DNA from: Ciona savignyi
Lineage: Eukaryota; Chordata; Ascidiacea; Phlebobranchia; Cionidae
Assembly (NCBI GenBank): GCA_000149265.1
Contig: CH000023.1
Location: 76,140-140,139, forward strand
Length of the DNA stretch: 64,000 nt
Direction of reading: 5' to 3'
Shown here in pieces: positions 33,682 through 45,397 of this stretch. The notes under the pieces were generated by a model. The model did not search any database. It had not been told where the DNA came from and saw only the letters and a list, made by a program, of their open reading frames with translations. Both the position numbers and the translations under genes were made by a program. Positions within the stretch are counted from its first letter, which is position 1. Every line of letters begins with the position of its first letter.

Positions 33682-36600
33682 ATGGCGGCGAAAGGAATGA
33701 AAGCGTTGCAGATTTGGTGCAAACGTACCATTGAAGATTCCGGCTATGAAAATGTCAGCATTGATAACATGACAACCTCCTGGAGGGATGGACTTGCTTT
33801 CTGTGCTCTCATTCATCGATACAGGCCAGATCTAATGTAAGTAACATGTCTATTATATTATATGTGTCAAGCCATAATACAGGGGTGCCTCTAAATACTA
33901 CAGGATCGCTTGGAGCTCTTGAATCACTTAAATTGCTATAGAAAGTAATTCTAATCCTGTCCCAAACACTAATCTCAACCCCAGAACTAACTTTAACCCC
34001 AACCCTAACAATAATATCATGGCTTTTGTAATTACAAAGTATAGTAGGCGATCCAAGCGGTCCAAGCGATCCTGTAGTATTTAGAGGTACCGATAATAGT
34101 GCCGGTAGTACCCGGTACCTCTAATTACTACAGGATCGCTTGGAAGGTTAGGGTTAGGGTTTCAAGTGCTCAATCTAAGCGATCCAAACGCTCCAGGTAC
34201 TACTGTTGTAATTGAAATCACCTGTAGATATCTGAAGATTTGCATTCAGAGTCTGTTAGCTTAGTTGGTAAGAGCGTAGGCCTAGATGAAAGCAGCCAAA
34301 ATGTTGTAAAATTATAACCAGACGTTGACTTAATGCTTTTGTCTTTGGGCAAGGTACTTAATACCCTTTTAGAAAATTTTGTTTTCAATGCATCATTTTT
34401 TTGCACAAGCCTTTATTGACCCAAATTTGTGCAGTGCACTATTAAATATAATCATACTAATTAGTATGTATCATTCGAACTGTATTTATTAATGTCACAG
34501 TGTTGTAAAAGGGACAGCTGACTCAATGAATTCTTCCGTCTTTCGCTGTTTCGTATTGTAATATTTCATTTTGATATATAAATTTTTGTGGAAGTAAAAT
34601 ATGTTACTACCCTTATGTGTTAAGCAACTTAGAAAAATAATTTAGCTAGGAAATAGTTGCTCTTAATAATTCATTCTTGCAGAGATTTCAACTCTCTGTC
34701 GAAAGAAAATGTGTTGTACAACAACCAGCTTGCTTTCTCGGTGGCGGAAAAGGAATTAGGAATTGCTGCTTTACTTGATCCTGAAGATATGGTGGCGATG
34801 CGAGTGCCTGACAAACTAAGCATCATGACTTACGTCTCGCAATATTATAATCGGCTTCATACTATGAAACCTGCTGATGGTAAGTTTGGTTTTCCTCTTT
34901 ATAAAGGACCGAATAGGATATTCAGATCGTCCGTATGCCAATAACTCACTGTAAAACCTTTAATAACTGGGCTGTAGGCGCCTACCAAAGAACCGAATAG
35001 GATATTCAGTTTTTTCATGTGAATTGTAAATGCAACGGGTGTTAACACACAGGTAATTGTCAGATTACCGGTACCTTTCACCCACCATCGGTATGACTGT
35101 TTAGGGAAAATTAAAACAAAATCTACCATTCAAATGGTATTTAGATATTTAAACAATTAAAGTTTTGTGTTATAAAATATATTTTTATTTATACAAATAT
35201 TAGCATGTTATAAATTATATTTTGCAAATGTATGAGTTGTTTTGTGATTTCAATTCCCAGATGAAAAACCACTGAAGAGAAAATCAACCCCAACTTCAAC
35301 ACCTGAAATGGTAAAAATAAAGAAGAAGGATCCAGAACCCGTAGTCAACAAAGAAAACAAAGAGACCAATGTACCGGTATGTTCCTTTAACATCATAACG
35401 CCTATCCTTGAGAACGGAATGTGCATTTGTTTTGCTTGCTGTTCTATGATGTATTAGGATCTTAAATTCACCACCACTGGTCCTAGTTTCAGTAAATGTT
35501 GCTATGCAGAGAGATTTTAATTTTTGCAAATTTACAGCTCACCAAAACATTAAACTTTTGATTAATCACAGAAACATTATGCTGACTTTGACAACTAGAT
35601 CATTGGTGCAAATTTAGCTTAGAGTTGCAAAGTGAATTTATCGTGAAACTAAAATTGCTCTATCTTATTAATCATAATTTAAACTCCAAATCGAACATTA
35701 TTAGCATACCAACAAGCATGTTTTACCAAATGTATTTGCACTGGAAACAAAACACAAATCAAGTTTAACAAGTTTAAACTGTAAATATACCATGAATTCT
35801 AATTTTCCACCTAACCTACGGTGATGTAGACACTGGCTACTTCACCGGCGTTCTTGTGATTATATGAACAGTACAGTGTACAGGGTTCACAAACTTTTTA
35901 CTTTTCTTTCTTTAGTCCGTCACAGCGAATACAAACGTCGTACCCAAACCCATCTTTGTTGCGAAACCCTCAACATTCAGCACTTGTGAGATTTGTAAGA
36001 AAAAGGTTCATCTGGTCGAGCGATTCATAGATGAAGGGAAGGTCTACCACCGCCAGTGTCACAGGTATAGGTTCAACTACTGCGTGTGTGTTTTTATTAG
36101 CAAGTCCAGTAGTTTTCAATTTGCATTACCTAAGTGTGCTGCAAGATTATCCCGCTATACGGTTTAATCATGTCAGTACTGTGCTGGTAGAAATTACAAC
36201 ATGTTAAACGGAAAATTTATGTGCTTTTACACATATTAGTTGTATCTAGTGCGTTTTTAATATAATAATTGTTATAGAAGATTGTGGAAAATTTTATTTA
36301 CTTTACGAGGGTGCATGCTATTTATTTATTGGGAATGGGTTCCTTTACCCAAAAGATTGGAAACCAACAAGTTGTAGTATTTAGGTGTTTCTAGGGTGAC
36401 TAATGACATACATATGTATATACTTGTATAGGGGATTCGATCAGATTATGTAGAAAAATGCTCCAGGCCTTGGTTAATAATGTCACCGATGGCCGCAAAC
36501 TATAAAGTCACATAGTTTGGTATGTTAAATTAACCAGATATTAAAACCGTCAGCTAGTTTTTTTTAAATGAGTTGGACATATATAAATATAATCTTGTTT

Positions 36601-39600
36601 TAGAGCTGTTGCTTCAGTATATCAGTGCCCTTCCATTCTTTAGCCAAGGTGTAAAGGGTTTCTTAGCAAATAAAATTAAGATTTTCAAGCACCAAAAATA
36701 TTTGTTGGTTCGCTGTATATTTCCAGTAGTATTTTCCAAGCAATCACTCATATGTATCTGTCTTTATTACGAAATTAACACAGGGTGATTTCTTTAAATA
36801 AATCAGCACACATAATACACACCAACCATATCCTGTAGGTATATATTGATATGTAGTTCATGTGATGGCCGTTTAAAGATATGAATCATTTTGTAAAATT
36901 TTATGTCACAATTCACAATGATACCGTACTTTAGTGTTAAATAGTTTAAAACCAAAATGAAAGGCAAATATTAATTGATTTATACAGCTAAGAGAAATTA
37001 GAATTGAAATCCCTGCTTTTTGGATACAGTCAAACTTCAATATTATGCCACCATTTGGGACCGAGAGATAGTGGCATAGTAGCGAGAGTTGTATTGTAAC
37101 AAAGGTTTGTAATAACAGCCTTGTGACGTGACTATGCAATGCCACATGATATGTATTACAGTATTAAGTACAGTGCAGTAATTTCAAAATCTAAAGTTTG
37201 TTTCAACATGTGCCCATATTTTCTAAAAATCTTATTATTATTATAAAAGAGCGCTGTCACCTTAACTTAAGAGATCCTTTAATTTCTGCAGAACGAAGTC
37301 TTTGAGTGGAATGTACAGAAGAGACAAGTCCATGATATCTGAACTTAAAAAATACAAAAACGCTGAAAAAGAAGGAGAAACTACCAATCCTAACCCAACA
37401 AACCGAAACGAAAACCGTTCAACCGAGGCACCAGTAAAGCGAAGTGCTAGCCGTGTTGCCGATATGATTTCTGTGTTTTCTAACGGACAAAAACAAAAGA
37501 AAGTGGTTAACACTGAAAATGCAAAAGAGGAGAAAATGTTTGAAAAACCTGAATCTTCAAAGCCAGAAGTGCTGGAATCTAAAAACGAAAATAAAGATCT
37601 GAAAGACTCAAATCCATCAAAAGAGTATAAACCTAGAAAAGTTCCTGATACAACTGACTCAGTCCCAAGTGAAAGGGAGTTTCCTGCTGGACAAGGTGAA
37701 AGGGTGATGGACAAAACGCAAAATGAACGGCCTAAACCCGCCGCAAGGGTGGTAAACATTGTTCAGAATATTGTAGTTGCTGACACTGAATTGGAACATA
37801 AAACTGGAAAATTACCTTTGAAAGACAACAGTAAGGACAATAATACAAAAAGTTACACAAAAGTAGGTGAACCTGTTAAGAACACCAAAATTTCTCAAAC
37901 AAAAGAAACTAGTAAGCACAATAATACTGAAAGTCATCCAAAATTAAGTGAACCTGTTAAAAACACCACAACTCCTCAAATAAATGAAATCAGTAAAGAC
38001 AAAAATGTTGAAAGACGAACCAAAACAAGTAAACCTGTCAATAATGCCAAAACACCTCCCAAAACAATTGAACCAAAATCAGATGCTCCAGATGTTGACA
38101 TTCTTCCTGCCCTGCTTAAATCGCTTTCCGATGTGAGAGAAAGGCAAGAAAAAAGGGAAGAAGTTTCACCGAATCGCGATCTCTCCCCATCTTCAGCTAT
38201 CGCCCCACTTATAAGTGAGCTGCCGGCATCTCCAGTAAAAAGACCAACTCCAAGGTGATTTAGTGCACTATGATTGACTGCTAATAATATTATTATATTT
38301 TTTTGGTCGGTATTCTGTATCTAGGTGTTTATGCAGGTTAGAATTAATTAAATTATGTCTATCCCTAATGTAAAGTATACATGGTGCTAGTGACCAATTG
38401 ACCATAGGCATGATTACTGAACCTTCAAAAAGCTTTACCTGCCTGAGTGTTTATACTTTGGCATTTAACTAATCTTATTATGCCACTTGTCATTTAACGT
38501 AACGCTCTACCAATGTTAGTTTTAAACACACTGTAAGTACTGGTAATAAAAAAAATATGTTTTTTTGGACCCTGGGTTCCATCACATTATGGTGTAAGTC
38601 AAGGTTTAATGGGTATAAGGGGTGAACATTGCAGCATTGCCTTCCAAATTACAACCCTGCCACTGCTAATGTGAACTAAAATTCTGCTTTAAACATAATG
38701 ATTTTAACTTAAAATCAAGGATACAAACAGTTGATGTTAAAGATGTTACAGCCGAACAGACTAATAAATAATGAGTAAAATAATAATCTGGCTATAACCT
38801 TTTAAATTTTGCCAATACAACTTACTTATATATTGCATCATTGGCAAAACCTTTCTATTACGCATTTCCCCCTATTGCTTCCTGTTCTTGAAATGTTGGA
38901 TATGTTAAAACTGGAAGTATTTTTGCCCAAAGAATGAACCATTTCCATTAATCTTTTTTTCAGAGCCAGAAACACGAGTTCCGAAACGAAACCGCAGCCT
39001 AGGCAGCGCTCGTTTAATAAACACAACCCAGGACCAGGTACAAACCATCGGGATTATGCTCAGGTGCTAAATCCGTTCGATGAGTCAGATGAAGAGGAAG
39101 CTGATCATGCTGTCGCTCGTGCTAATAGAACTCCGGAAGTACCAAACGTTGCAGAAAAAATGATTGGCAAAACTGACCTTGATTATGGTGCTGAAAAAAC
39201 TCCGGAACAAACAAAAGAAGAAAAAATAAGTGATAAAACCAAGGATCAATCTGAGGATAAGCCTAAAGTAACATCCGATAATACAGCAAAGCAAGAAACA
39301 AAAGCAGAAAAAACAAAAGATAATTCTGGATACAACCCATTTGAGGACACAGAAGACGACTTATCGGATAATGAGGATGTAGAGGACATAAAAAATACAA
39401 CAACAAATAAGGAGAGCACCAATCCGTTTGAAAACCTGGAAGATGAAAATCCGTTTCATGAAGAAGAGGGTAGAAATCCCTTTGAAATTGATGATGATTC
39501 ATCAGATGAAGCATATGATGAAAGTTTGAATCCATTTGGTGATGCAGATGGGGCTCAAAGTGACGAGATTCAAGAAAATGGGGTAACCAATGGCGATCTT

Positions 39601-42600
39601 GGTAGAACCCCCCAACAACAAAAGAATGTTACAAAAACGAACTCAGCCCCCAAACCTCCCAATCGGAGGAAAGGTCCAGCCCCTCCTCCACCTAAAGCCC
39701 CATCTTCTGAAGGGAATTTCCCTAAATCTCCATCACCTAAACCGAGAGCCGAGGTTAATATGTTAAATGTTCCATCACCCAGAGGGAAACCCCCTAGGTC
39801 TCCGACCCCTGGAACAAAGGTCCCTACGGAGTCGACACTGTCCACCGGTAATGGTGCCCCTGTAGCCCCACCTAGGCATTCACCCGCTACCACGAAGAGA
39901 CGAGCCCCAAATTGGAAATCTGACATGGAGAACAAAATGGAGGAAATAAATGATGCCAACAGTGTTGACAAAAAGTAAGTGCTAAAAATTACAAACAATG
40001 TAACAAACTGTGGCTGTGATAAGAATATGATAAGAACTTTAAAAATATTTTGATACTAAATTGTGTAATAAAAATTGTATACAGTATTTAAGTAATTTAA
40101 CCATTAAATTCTATCTATGTTCTTAAGTTTTATCTATATCCTGGTAATGGTATTTATCTATGCGATAGTATAAAACGCCAAAGTTTTAACTGTTTGCTAT
40201 CCAAATAGTGCAAAGTTCTATTTCGTTTATTATTGTATAGACTGTATATACACCACTTAAGTGTAACCAGTCTTAGTAAAAGCACAATTTAGCAAACTCA
40301 ACAATTTTTTTATAAGATATATTTATGTTACCTGTACTATTATGTCATACCACCCCTTAAATAGACAGCAATACCCATGTTTACCCTTTACCTATAACTG
40401 TAACATATTCCCTTAAATTGGAAACTTATGTTTTCGCTTAATATACCATATTAATCCAAATGATTTAGCAAAAATGATTGGCAACGATATCTTAGTTTAA
40501 TAATTAGTTTGGTTGTCAGTGTTTTTTAGAGATAGAGGATATAACTCTGTGTAGGAATCATCATGTATATGTATTTTATATATTTTATTTTATATATATA
40601 AATACAGTGGAAGGTTATGTAAATATGAACCTTTTTTGACACCAAGATCGTTAACCGTCTCCTGTTACTTTGGGCAAATCTCATTGAATCTTAAACTGTA
40701 AGTTCAGTAAATGGCACAAAATCCAGTCAACCATTTTTTATAGTAATATAAATGTCACTTGAAAGGGCAGCTTCATAGCTTAAGTCTCTTATCTTCTGTT
40801 TTATATTGCAATACATCTTCAGTCTTATACTGTAATACACCTTAAGTCTTATACTGTAATACACCTTCAGTCTTATACTGTAATACACCTTTAGTTTTAT
40901 ACTGTAATACAAACTAATACATCATCGTCCTTATACTGTAATACATCATCGGTCTTATATACTAGATAATAAATATGCCCTTTCGGGTGAATTATATATT
41001 TCTATAAAAATGCTGGACTGATTGTGTGCCAATTACTAAATTTATTGTTTTGAATTCCATATTAAGTGTTATGTATATTGACCTAAAAAGTAACATTTTA
41101 TTTACTTCATTAGATATGTAGCCAGTCCAGAGATGAAAAAGTCGGATGCAGAGGCAACTGTGACAAGGGAAACAAAACGTGAGTATCTGTAATATACACA
41201 ACTGAGATAATAATATTGAATTAACCCCGTTACATACCAACTGCATAGTTATTCTATGTCCCATCCAACTAAATATTTAGGCTGCTTATCTGTTGCCATG
41301 TTCGGTGTCCTTTGTGATAATCCTTCCAAATCTGTTAATACCAGTAAAATAGATTTTTCTGCCATTTGGTGTGGTGTTTGCCATTTTTACTGCAATGAAT
41401 TAAACATTTGTTCAAATTCTTGTAGTTAGTTTATATTACCACAAATAATGGCAACATATATAGTGTAGTTAAATCGTCCTGCAAAATACTTATTGTCCCA
41501 TGGTAATAGGCTTTTTCCAGACGTTTCAGTTATTTATCTTTTATTTTTTAATAATCCCGTTACTTATTCAAATGACAGCAACATATATAAATTCAAACTG
41601 CAAGCATGTACAAAATAAATGTATTTTTCCAATAACATTGTCAAATTGATAGTTTTCTTTCAAAAAAGTTTCCCCAGATATAAATTGTATGTTCATGTAA
41701 AATTAAGTAATTAACAGTTTCCAGTGAATTCAACCAATGGCATTTACATCTGTACTTACAGTTTTCTGTAGTTTCTATTCTAGTGTAGCAACGACACAGG
41801 AAACAATAAAATACTCGGAAGCTATGTTGACGCACAAGTGCAATTACTGCGCATTGATTTTGTACTGTCAATTACAAAGTAAATTCGTTAAGTTCTTGTG
41901 ATTGAGACAGCGTGTCGCAATTACCTTCTATGCGCGTTTTTGTGGTTTAACATTGGGGTACCAAAATCTGACTCACAGTAATTCGAAAACTATATGTTAT
42001 GCTGCCTTTAATTCAAATTTCACATATTTTATTTCGTCCAATCAGATGCTCATGTGAAAAAGAAGCAACCAATCACGAAGCCGGCTCGGCCAGCTCCAGG
42101 ATACGGCTTTCCACTCATCAAGCGTGATGTGCGTACCAAATCTCGTATATTTCTTGCAACTTGTTGTTGACTTCACATAATTTTTTTACTAATATTCAAT
42201 TCAATTAAAACAACCTGATATAACTGTTTATTGCTAATAACGCTTATAACCATTGGCTTAAAAATAGGAATAATTTTCACATGTATGAAAATTTCTTTTT
42301 ACCCACATGCCCATTTTTTCTTTAAAGGTTGAAGTCTTTGTTGTGTAGAAGGATAAGTAGTTTTAGTGATGCCTCAAAAATGGTTTTGTTAGAAATTTGA
42401 TTATTGATGCACTTTACGAAAACAATTGGCAACTCATACCTGAAATATCTTATGGATTTTTTGCTTTACAGTGCACATTAATCCCCCTTTTTTCTGTGCT
42501 GTAAGCCTTGTAGTTATAATTGAATAGCAGCACATAAATTGTGAGACCACGTTTAACCCAACATTTCACCTACCAACAATAACCCACACCCCAGACCTAC

Positions 42601-45397
42601 CAAATTTTACCCCTCACAATAACCCCGCATCCCACCCCCACAATAACCCCCATTCCATCCCATAATACCCGGCATTTCACCCCTACAATAACCCAATTTA
42701 CCCCTCACAATAACACCGCATTCCACCCCAACAATAAACCCACTTTCCACCCCTCCACAATAACTCCACATTTAACCCCCACAATAACCCACGTTCCACC
42801 CCCATAATAACCCAACATTCCACCCCTCAAAATAAACCCACAATTTGCCCGCACATTTCCACCTGAACCCCACATTTCACCCCCCTTTCCATCTCTCACA
42901 ATAACCCCCCTTTCCACCCCCATAATAACCCAACATTCCACCCCTACAATAACCCCCCGAACCCCAGGTGAAACGCGAAATGAACGAAGACGAGATAATG
43001 AGCGAGATGACGATACTCGATGTCCAGCTCAAGGATCTGGAGAAGAAAGGAGTGAAGTTGGAGGAAGTCCTGCGTGATGAGATGGAACTTGAAGCTGGTG
43101 GGTGCAATAATATTCATGCACAGTGGTAGACATAAGAAGCTTGAGGTTGTAATTGGCACTTGTATGCCTTGTAAATTGCCCCACTAACATTAGCCCGAGG
43201 ATTAGGGGTCAAAAAAAACTTTTTTTTTCAATTACTCCTGAATATAAATTTAATAAAAAATTAAAAAACTAGTATCACACAACATATATAAATATCAAAT
43301 AAATCAAATAAATTGTATCCGTCAATTAAATTGCATTAATATTATGATATATGTCATTTTGTATGATAAATGTCATTTAGAATGTTGGATATATATTATG
43401 GAAAAGCAAAGGAGTAAATTGTTTAAACGACTATACCTGCATGATAATGACTAATTATTTTTGCTTTGTGTAAAAATTGTTATGAGGTAAAATAATTGCT
43501 TTGTATGATGTGTGATTTAGTTTGCATGGAAATCATGATATGTCGACTTTATATAGAGCTACATTGCCAGCATCTCGAATGTTCTGTTTTAAACATTTCT
43601 TTCCTTTTAGGAGGTGAAGTGAAAACTGAAACTGACCAACTGCTGCCCGAATGGTTTGAATTAGTTCATGAGAAGAACAAGCTAGTGCGCCGTGAAACCG
43701 ATCTGGTTTATTTGTGAGTCCTTTTTTGAATTTTCTTCTCAACCTTTTTTACTATGAAGTAAGGTTGTTCATAAATGCCGTGCTGTTTGTTCATGAATGC
43801 TGTGCTGCCTGTTTATAAATGCTGAGCTGTCTGGATTCTTTTTAATCTAAATCTATTGGCATCAACACTACATAAAGGAAGGGATTGTATGAAGGATGTA
43901 GGGGGGAATCAGTATAGAAGTAGGAAGAATGGAGGTGGCGTGGATTGCAGGATGAAAGGAGGAAAACCAACTCAAAACCTAATCCATATGCTAACCTCAT
44001 CCCCATTCCTAACGTTGGCCCTTATTTTTGGGCATTTATTCCTGACCCTCATTTTTCCTTTTCCTAATTCTTATTTTCATTCTCAATACTCATGCTAAAT
44101 TATGACCCTCATTTACCCCCCCCCCTTCTCTATTCCATGTGTGCAGAGTGGTACACTTGAGGAGATTACAATCCATATTAACTGATTATTATCCCCAGAA
44201 TGCAACAACAGCGACTGGAGCAAGAACATGCCGATATCGAGTTCAAAATCAGAAAGCTGCTTAATAAACCTGGTAACCAACCTTCATCAGTATTCCTAAA
44301 ATGTGTCTGTTTAGTGATTTAGTGTATTCTGGTAGTAATGTAGCACTATTCCATTGTTAACTCGTTTATTTCTGAATAAAATCTTACTTTATTGTTATAT
44401 TGCTTAAGTATTCGTTTAACTTTTTTTGAGTTTTTGGATGTTTCACTATTCCATTACTGTTATGATCTTTTGCATTTCAAATAACAAGGATGTTGCCCCA
44501 TGCACCTTTACACCTAATAACTTCTTGGTTAAACCCACCTTAAAGAATACCTCCTATAACCTCACTTCCACCCACCCAGAAGCGGAGAAGACATCGGAAG
44601 ATAAAGAGGAAGAATCCCGTCTCCTTGATCAGCTGGTAGAGGTCGTTGAGAGACGAAACGTCATCATCAATTCTATCGAGGAAGCCAGAGTGAAGTAAGG
44701 ATAAAACTAGAGTTAAAGCCAAAAAATAGTTCTTAAGAAAAATATATAAATCCACTATAAAACAGTTTCTGAGTCGTAAATGCTGTTTTTGTTTTTAAAG
44801 TCCTGTGTATGCAAGTGCCATTCTAACCTCCTGGTTTTTATATTTAATGTAACTATTTTATTCTGACCGATTAGCTCCGTGGGTTATTATTTCGCCTTTT
44901 AGCTGAATTTTTGGTCAAGGCACTTTACAAATATTGCCTGAACCCAGTAGAGTAATGGGTTCTACCAAATTAAAAGTTGTCTAAATCATGCACAATACAC
45001 TCCAATAAATTTGGTAACGCAACGTTGGGCGCGAGGTGATCTGACAATTGCCCGTGTGTTAAAGCCCCTTGCGTTTTCCCATTTCATAGGGATAAATTTT
45101 CATTCATAGGGATAAAAATGAATATTATTATTATTACATTTACTTTTATTCTTTAAGCTTGGATAGATTTGTTTATGAATTAATTATCACCAATCCCCCC
45201 CCCACCCCACCAGGGAAGAAGAGGAAGACGCAGCTTATGACCTGATGAAGCATCAGATGGAGTCTCCCGTTCACTCCGACAACACCAAGAAGAAGAAGAA
45301 GAAAAACAAAGTCAAGAAAATGTTCAGCAAGAAAAAGAAACCTCCGAAACATGACTCAGCATCCACAGAAACCACATCATCGCATGGTGGACCATGA
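33682..45397 (+). CDS. MICALL1: MICAL-like protein (MICALL1/2-type), CH + partial LIM + NPF repeats + bMERB
   Basis: Thirteen in-phase exons: 33682-33836, 34683-34879, 35261-35376, 35916-36064, 37292-38254, 38964-39974, 41114-41178, 42046-42128, 42968-43097, 43611-43713, 44199-44272, 44580-44694, 45214-45397 (1114 codons plus TGA). A CH domain spans about 1-110 ([42 protein letters not shown]). The first LIM zinc half lies at about 180-204 (CEIC, YHRQC). Exons 5-6 encode a long Lys/Glu/Ser-rich region with six NPF motifs and proline-rich [12 protein letters not shown]-terminal coiled-coil bMERB domain ([18 protein letters not shown]) binds Rabs in the family, and the tail is Lys-rich. MICALLs link Rab8/10/35 and EHD proteins on recycling endosomes. 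The second LIM half is missing from my model. Linkage favours MICALL1; sequence alone says MICALL1/2. Confidence 0.9.
33884..34093. mobile_element. Fold-back element, copy 1 (MICALL intron 1)
   Basis: Begins GGTGCCTCTAAATACTACAG and ends with the complement, CTGTAGTATTTAGAGGTACC. Arms carry AAGCGATCC/AAGCGCTCC-like direct repeats. The centre (TAATTCTAACC, ACTAACTTTAACC, AATATCATGGCTTTTGTAA) is shared with copies at 47474 and 52703. Confidence 0.75.
34113..34205. mobile_element. Fold-back element, degenerate internal-deletion copy
   Basis: GGTACCTCTAATTACTACAG start, GATCGCTTGGA arm and AAGCGATCC repeats are present, but the centre and the right terminus are mostly lost. A short GGTTAGGGTTAGGG run sits inside. 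Confidence 0.5.
34984..35105 (-). repeat. SINE fragment in MICALL intron 2
   Basis: The reverse 3' end of the SINE (AATAGGATATTCAG, GGTGTTAACACACAGG, GTCAGATTACC) is truncated after about 120 bp. It is preceded by a duplicated AATAGGATATTCAG segment near 34912. Confidence 0.55.
40797..40970. repeat. 24-bp minisatellite in MICALL intron 6
   Basis: About five to six units of roughly 24 bp containing CTTATACTGTAATACACCTT, becoming diverged (CATCATCGT variants) toward the 3' end. Confidence 0.8.
42575..42966. repeat. CA/C-rich minisatellite in MICALL intron 8
   Basis: Nearly 400 bp of diverged units built on CACAATAACCCCACATTCCACCCC-like text (unit about 24-30 bp). It is strongly C/A-biased on this strand and runs directly into the CAG acceptor of exon 9 at 42967. 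Confidence 0.85.
43762..43840. repeat. Short tandem repeat in MICALL intron 10
   Basis: Three diverged ~26-bp units of the form GTTCATAAATGCCGTGCTGT. Confidence 0.7.
44864..45135 (+). repeat. tRNA-derived SINE in MICALL intron 12
   Basis: Forward copy with a shortened, diverged head, an intact body and a duplicated CATAGGGATAAA segment before an ATTATTATT tail. It lies about 80 bp from the last exon. Confidence 0.7.

Noticed and set aside
34143..34160. GGTTAGGGTTAGGG telomere-like run
   Set aside because: Two and a half units inside a degenerate fold-back element; too short to be an interstitial telomere and explained by the CCCTAACC-rich centre of that family.
37026..37100. CAGTCAAACTTCAATATTATG as another pogo-like terminus
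   Set aside because: No matching opposite terminus or TA-flanked partner found nearby; a single end-like match is insufficient.
37262..37759. 165-codon open frame antisense to MICALL exon 5
   Set aside because: It lies wholly opposite a well-supported coding exon; the Ser/Phe-rich translation is the expected antisense shadow of a Lys/Glu-rich repeat region.
39570..39998. 142-codon minus-strand frame opposite MICALL exon 6
   Set aside because: Antisense of the proline-rich NPF exon; Gly/Leu-rich shadow without independent support.
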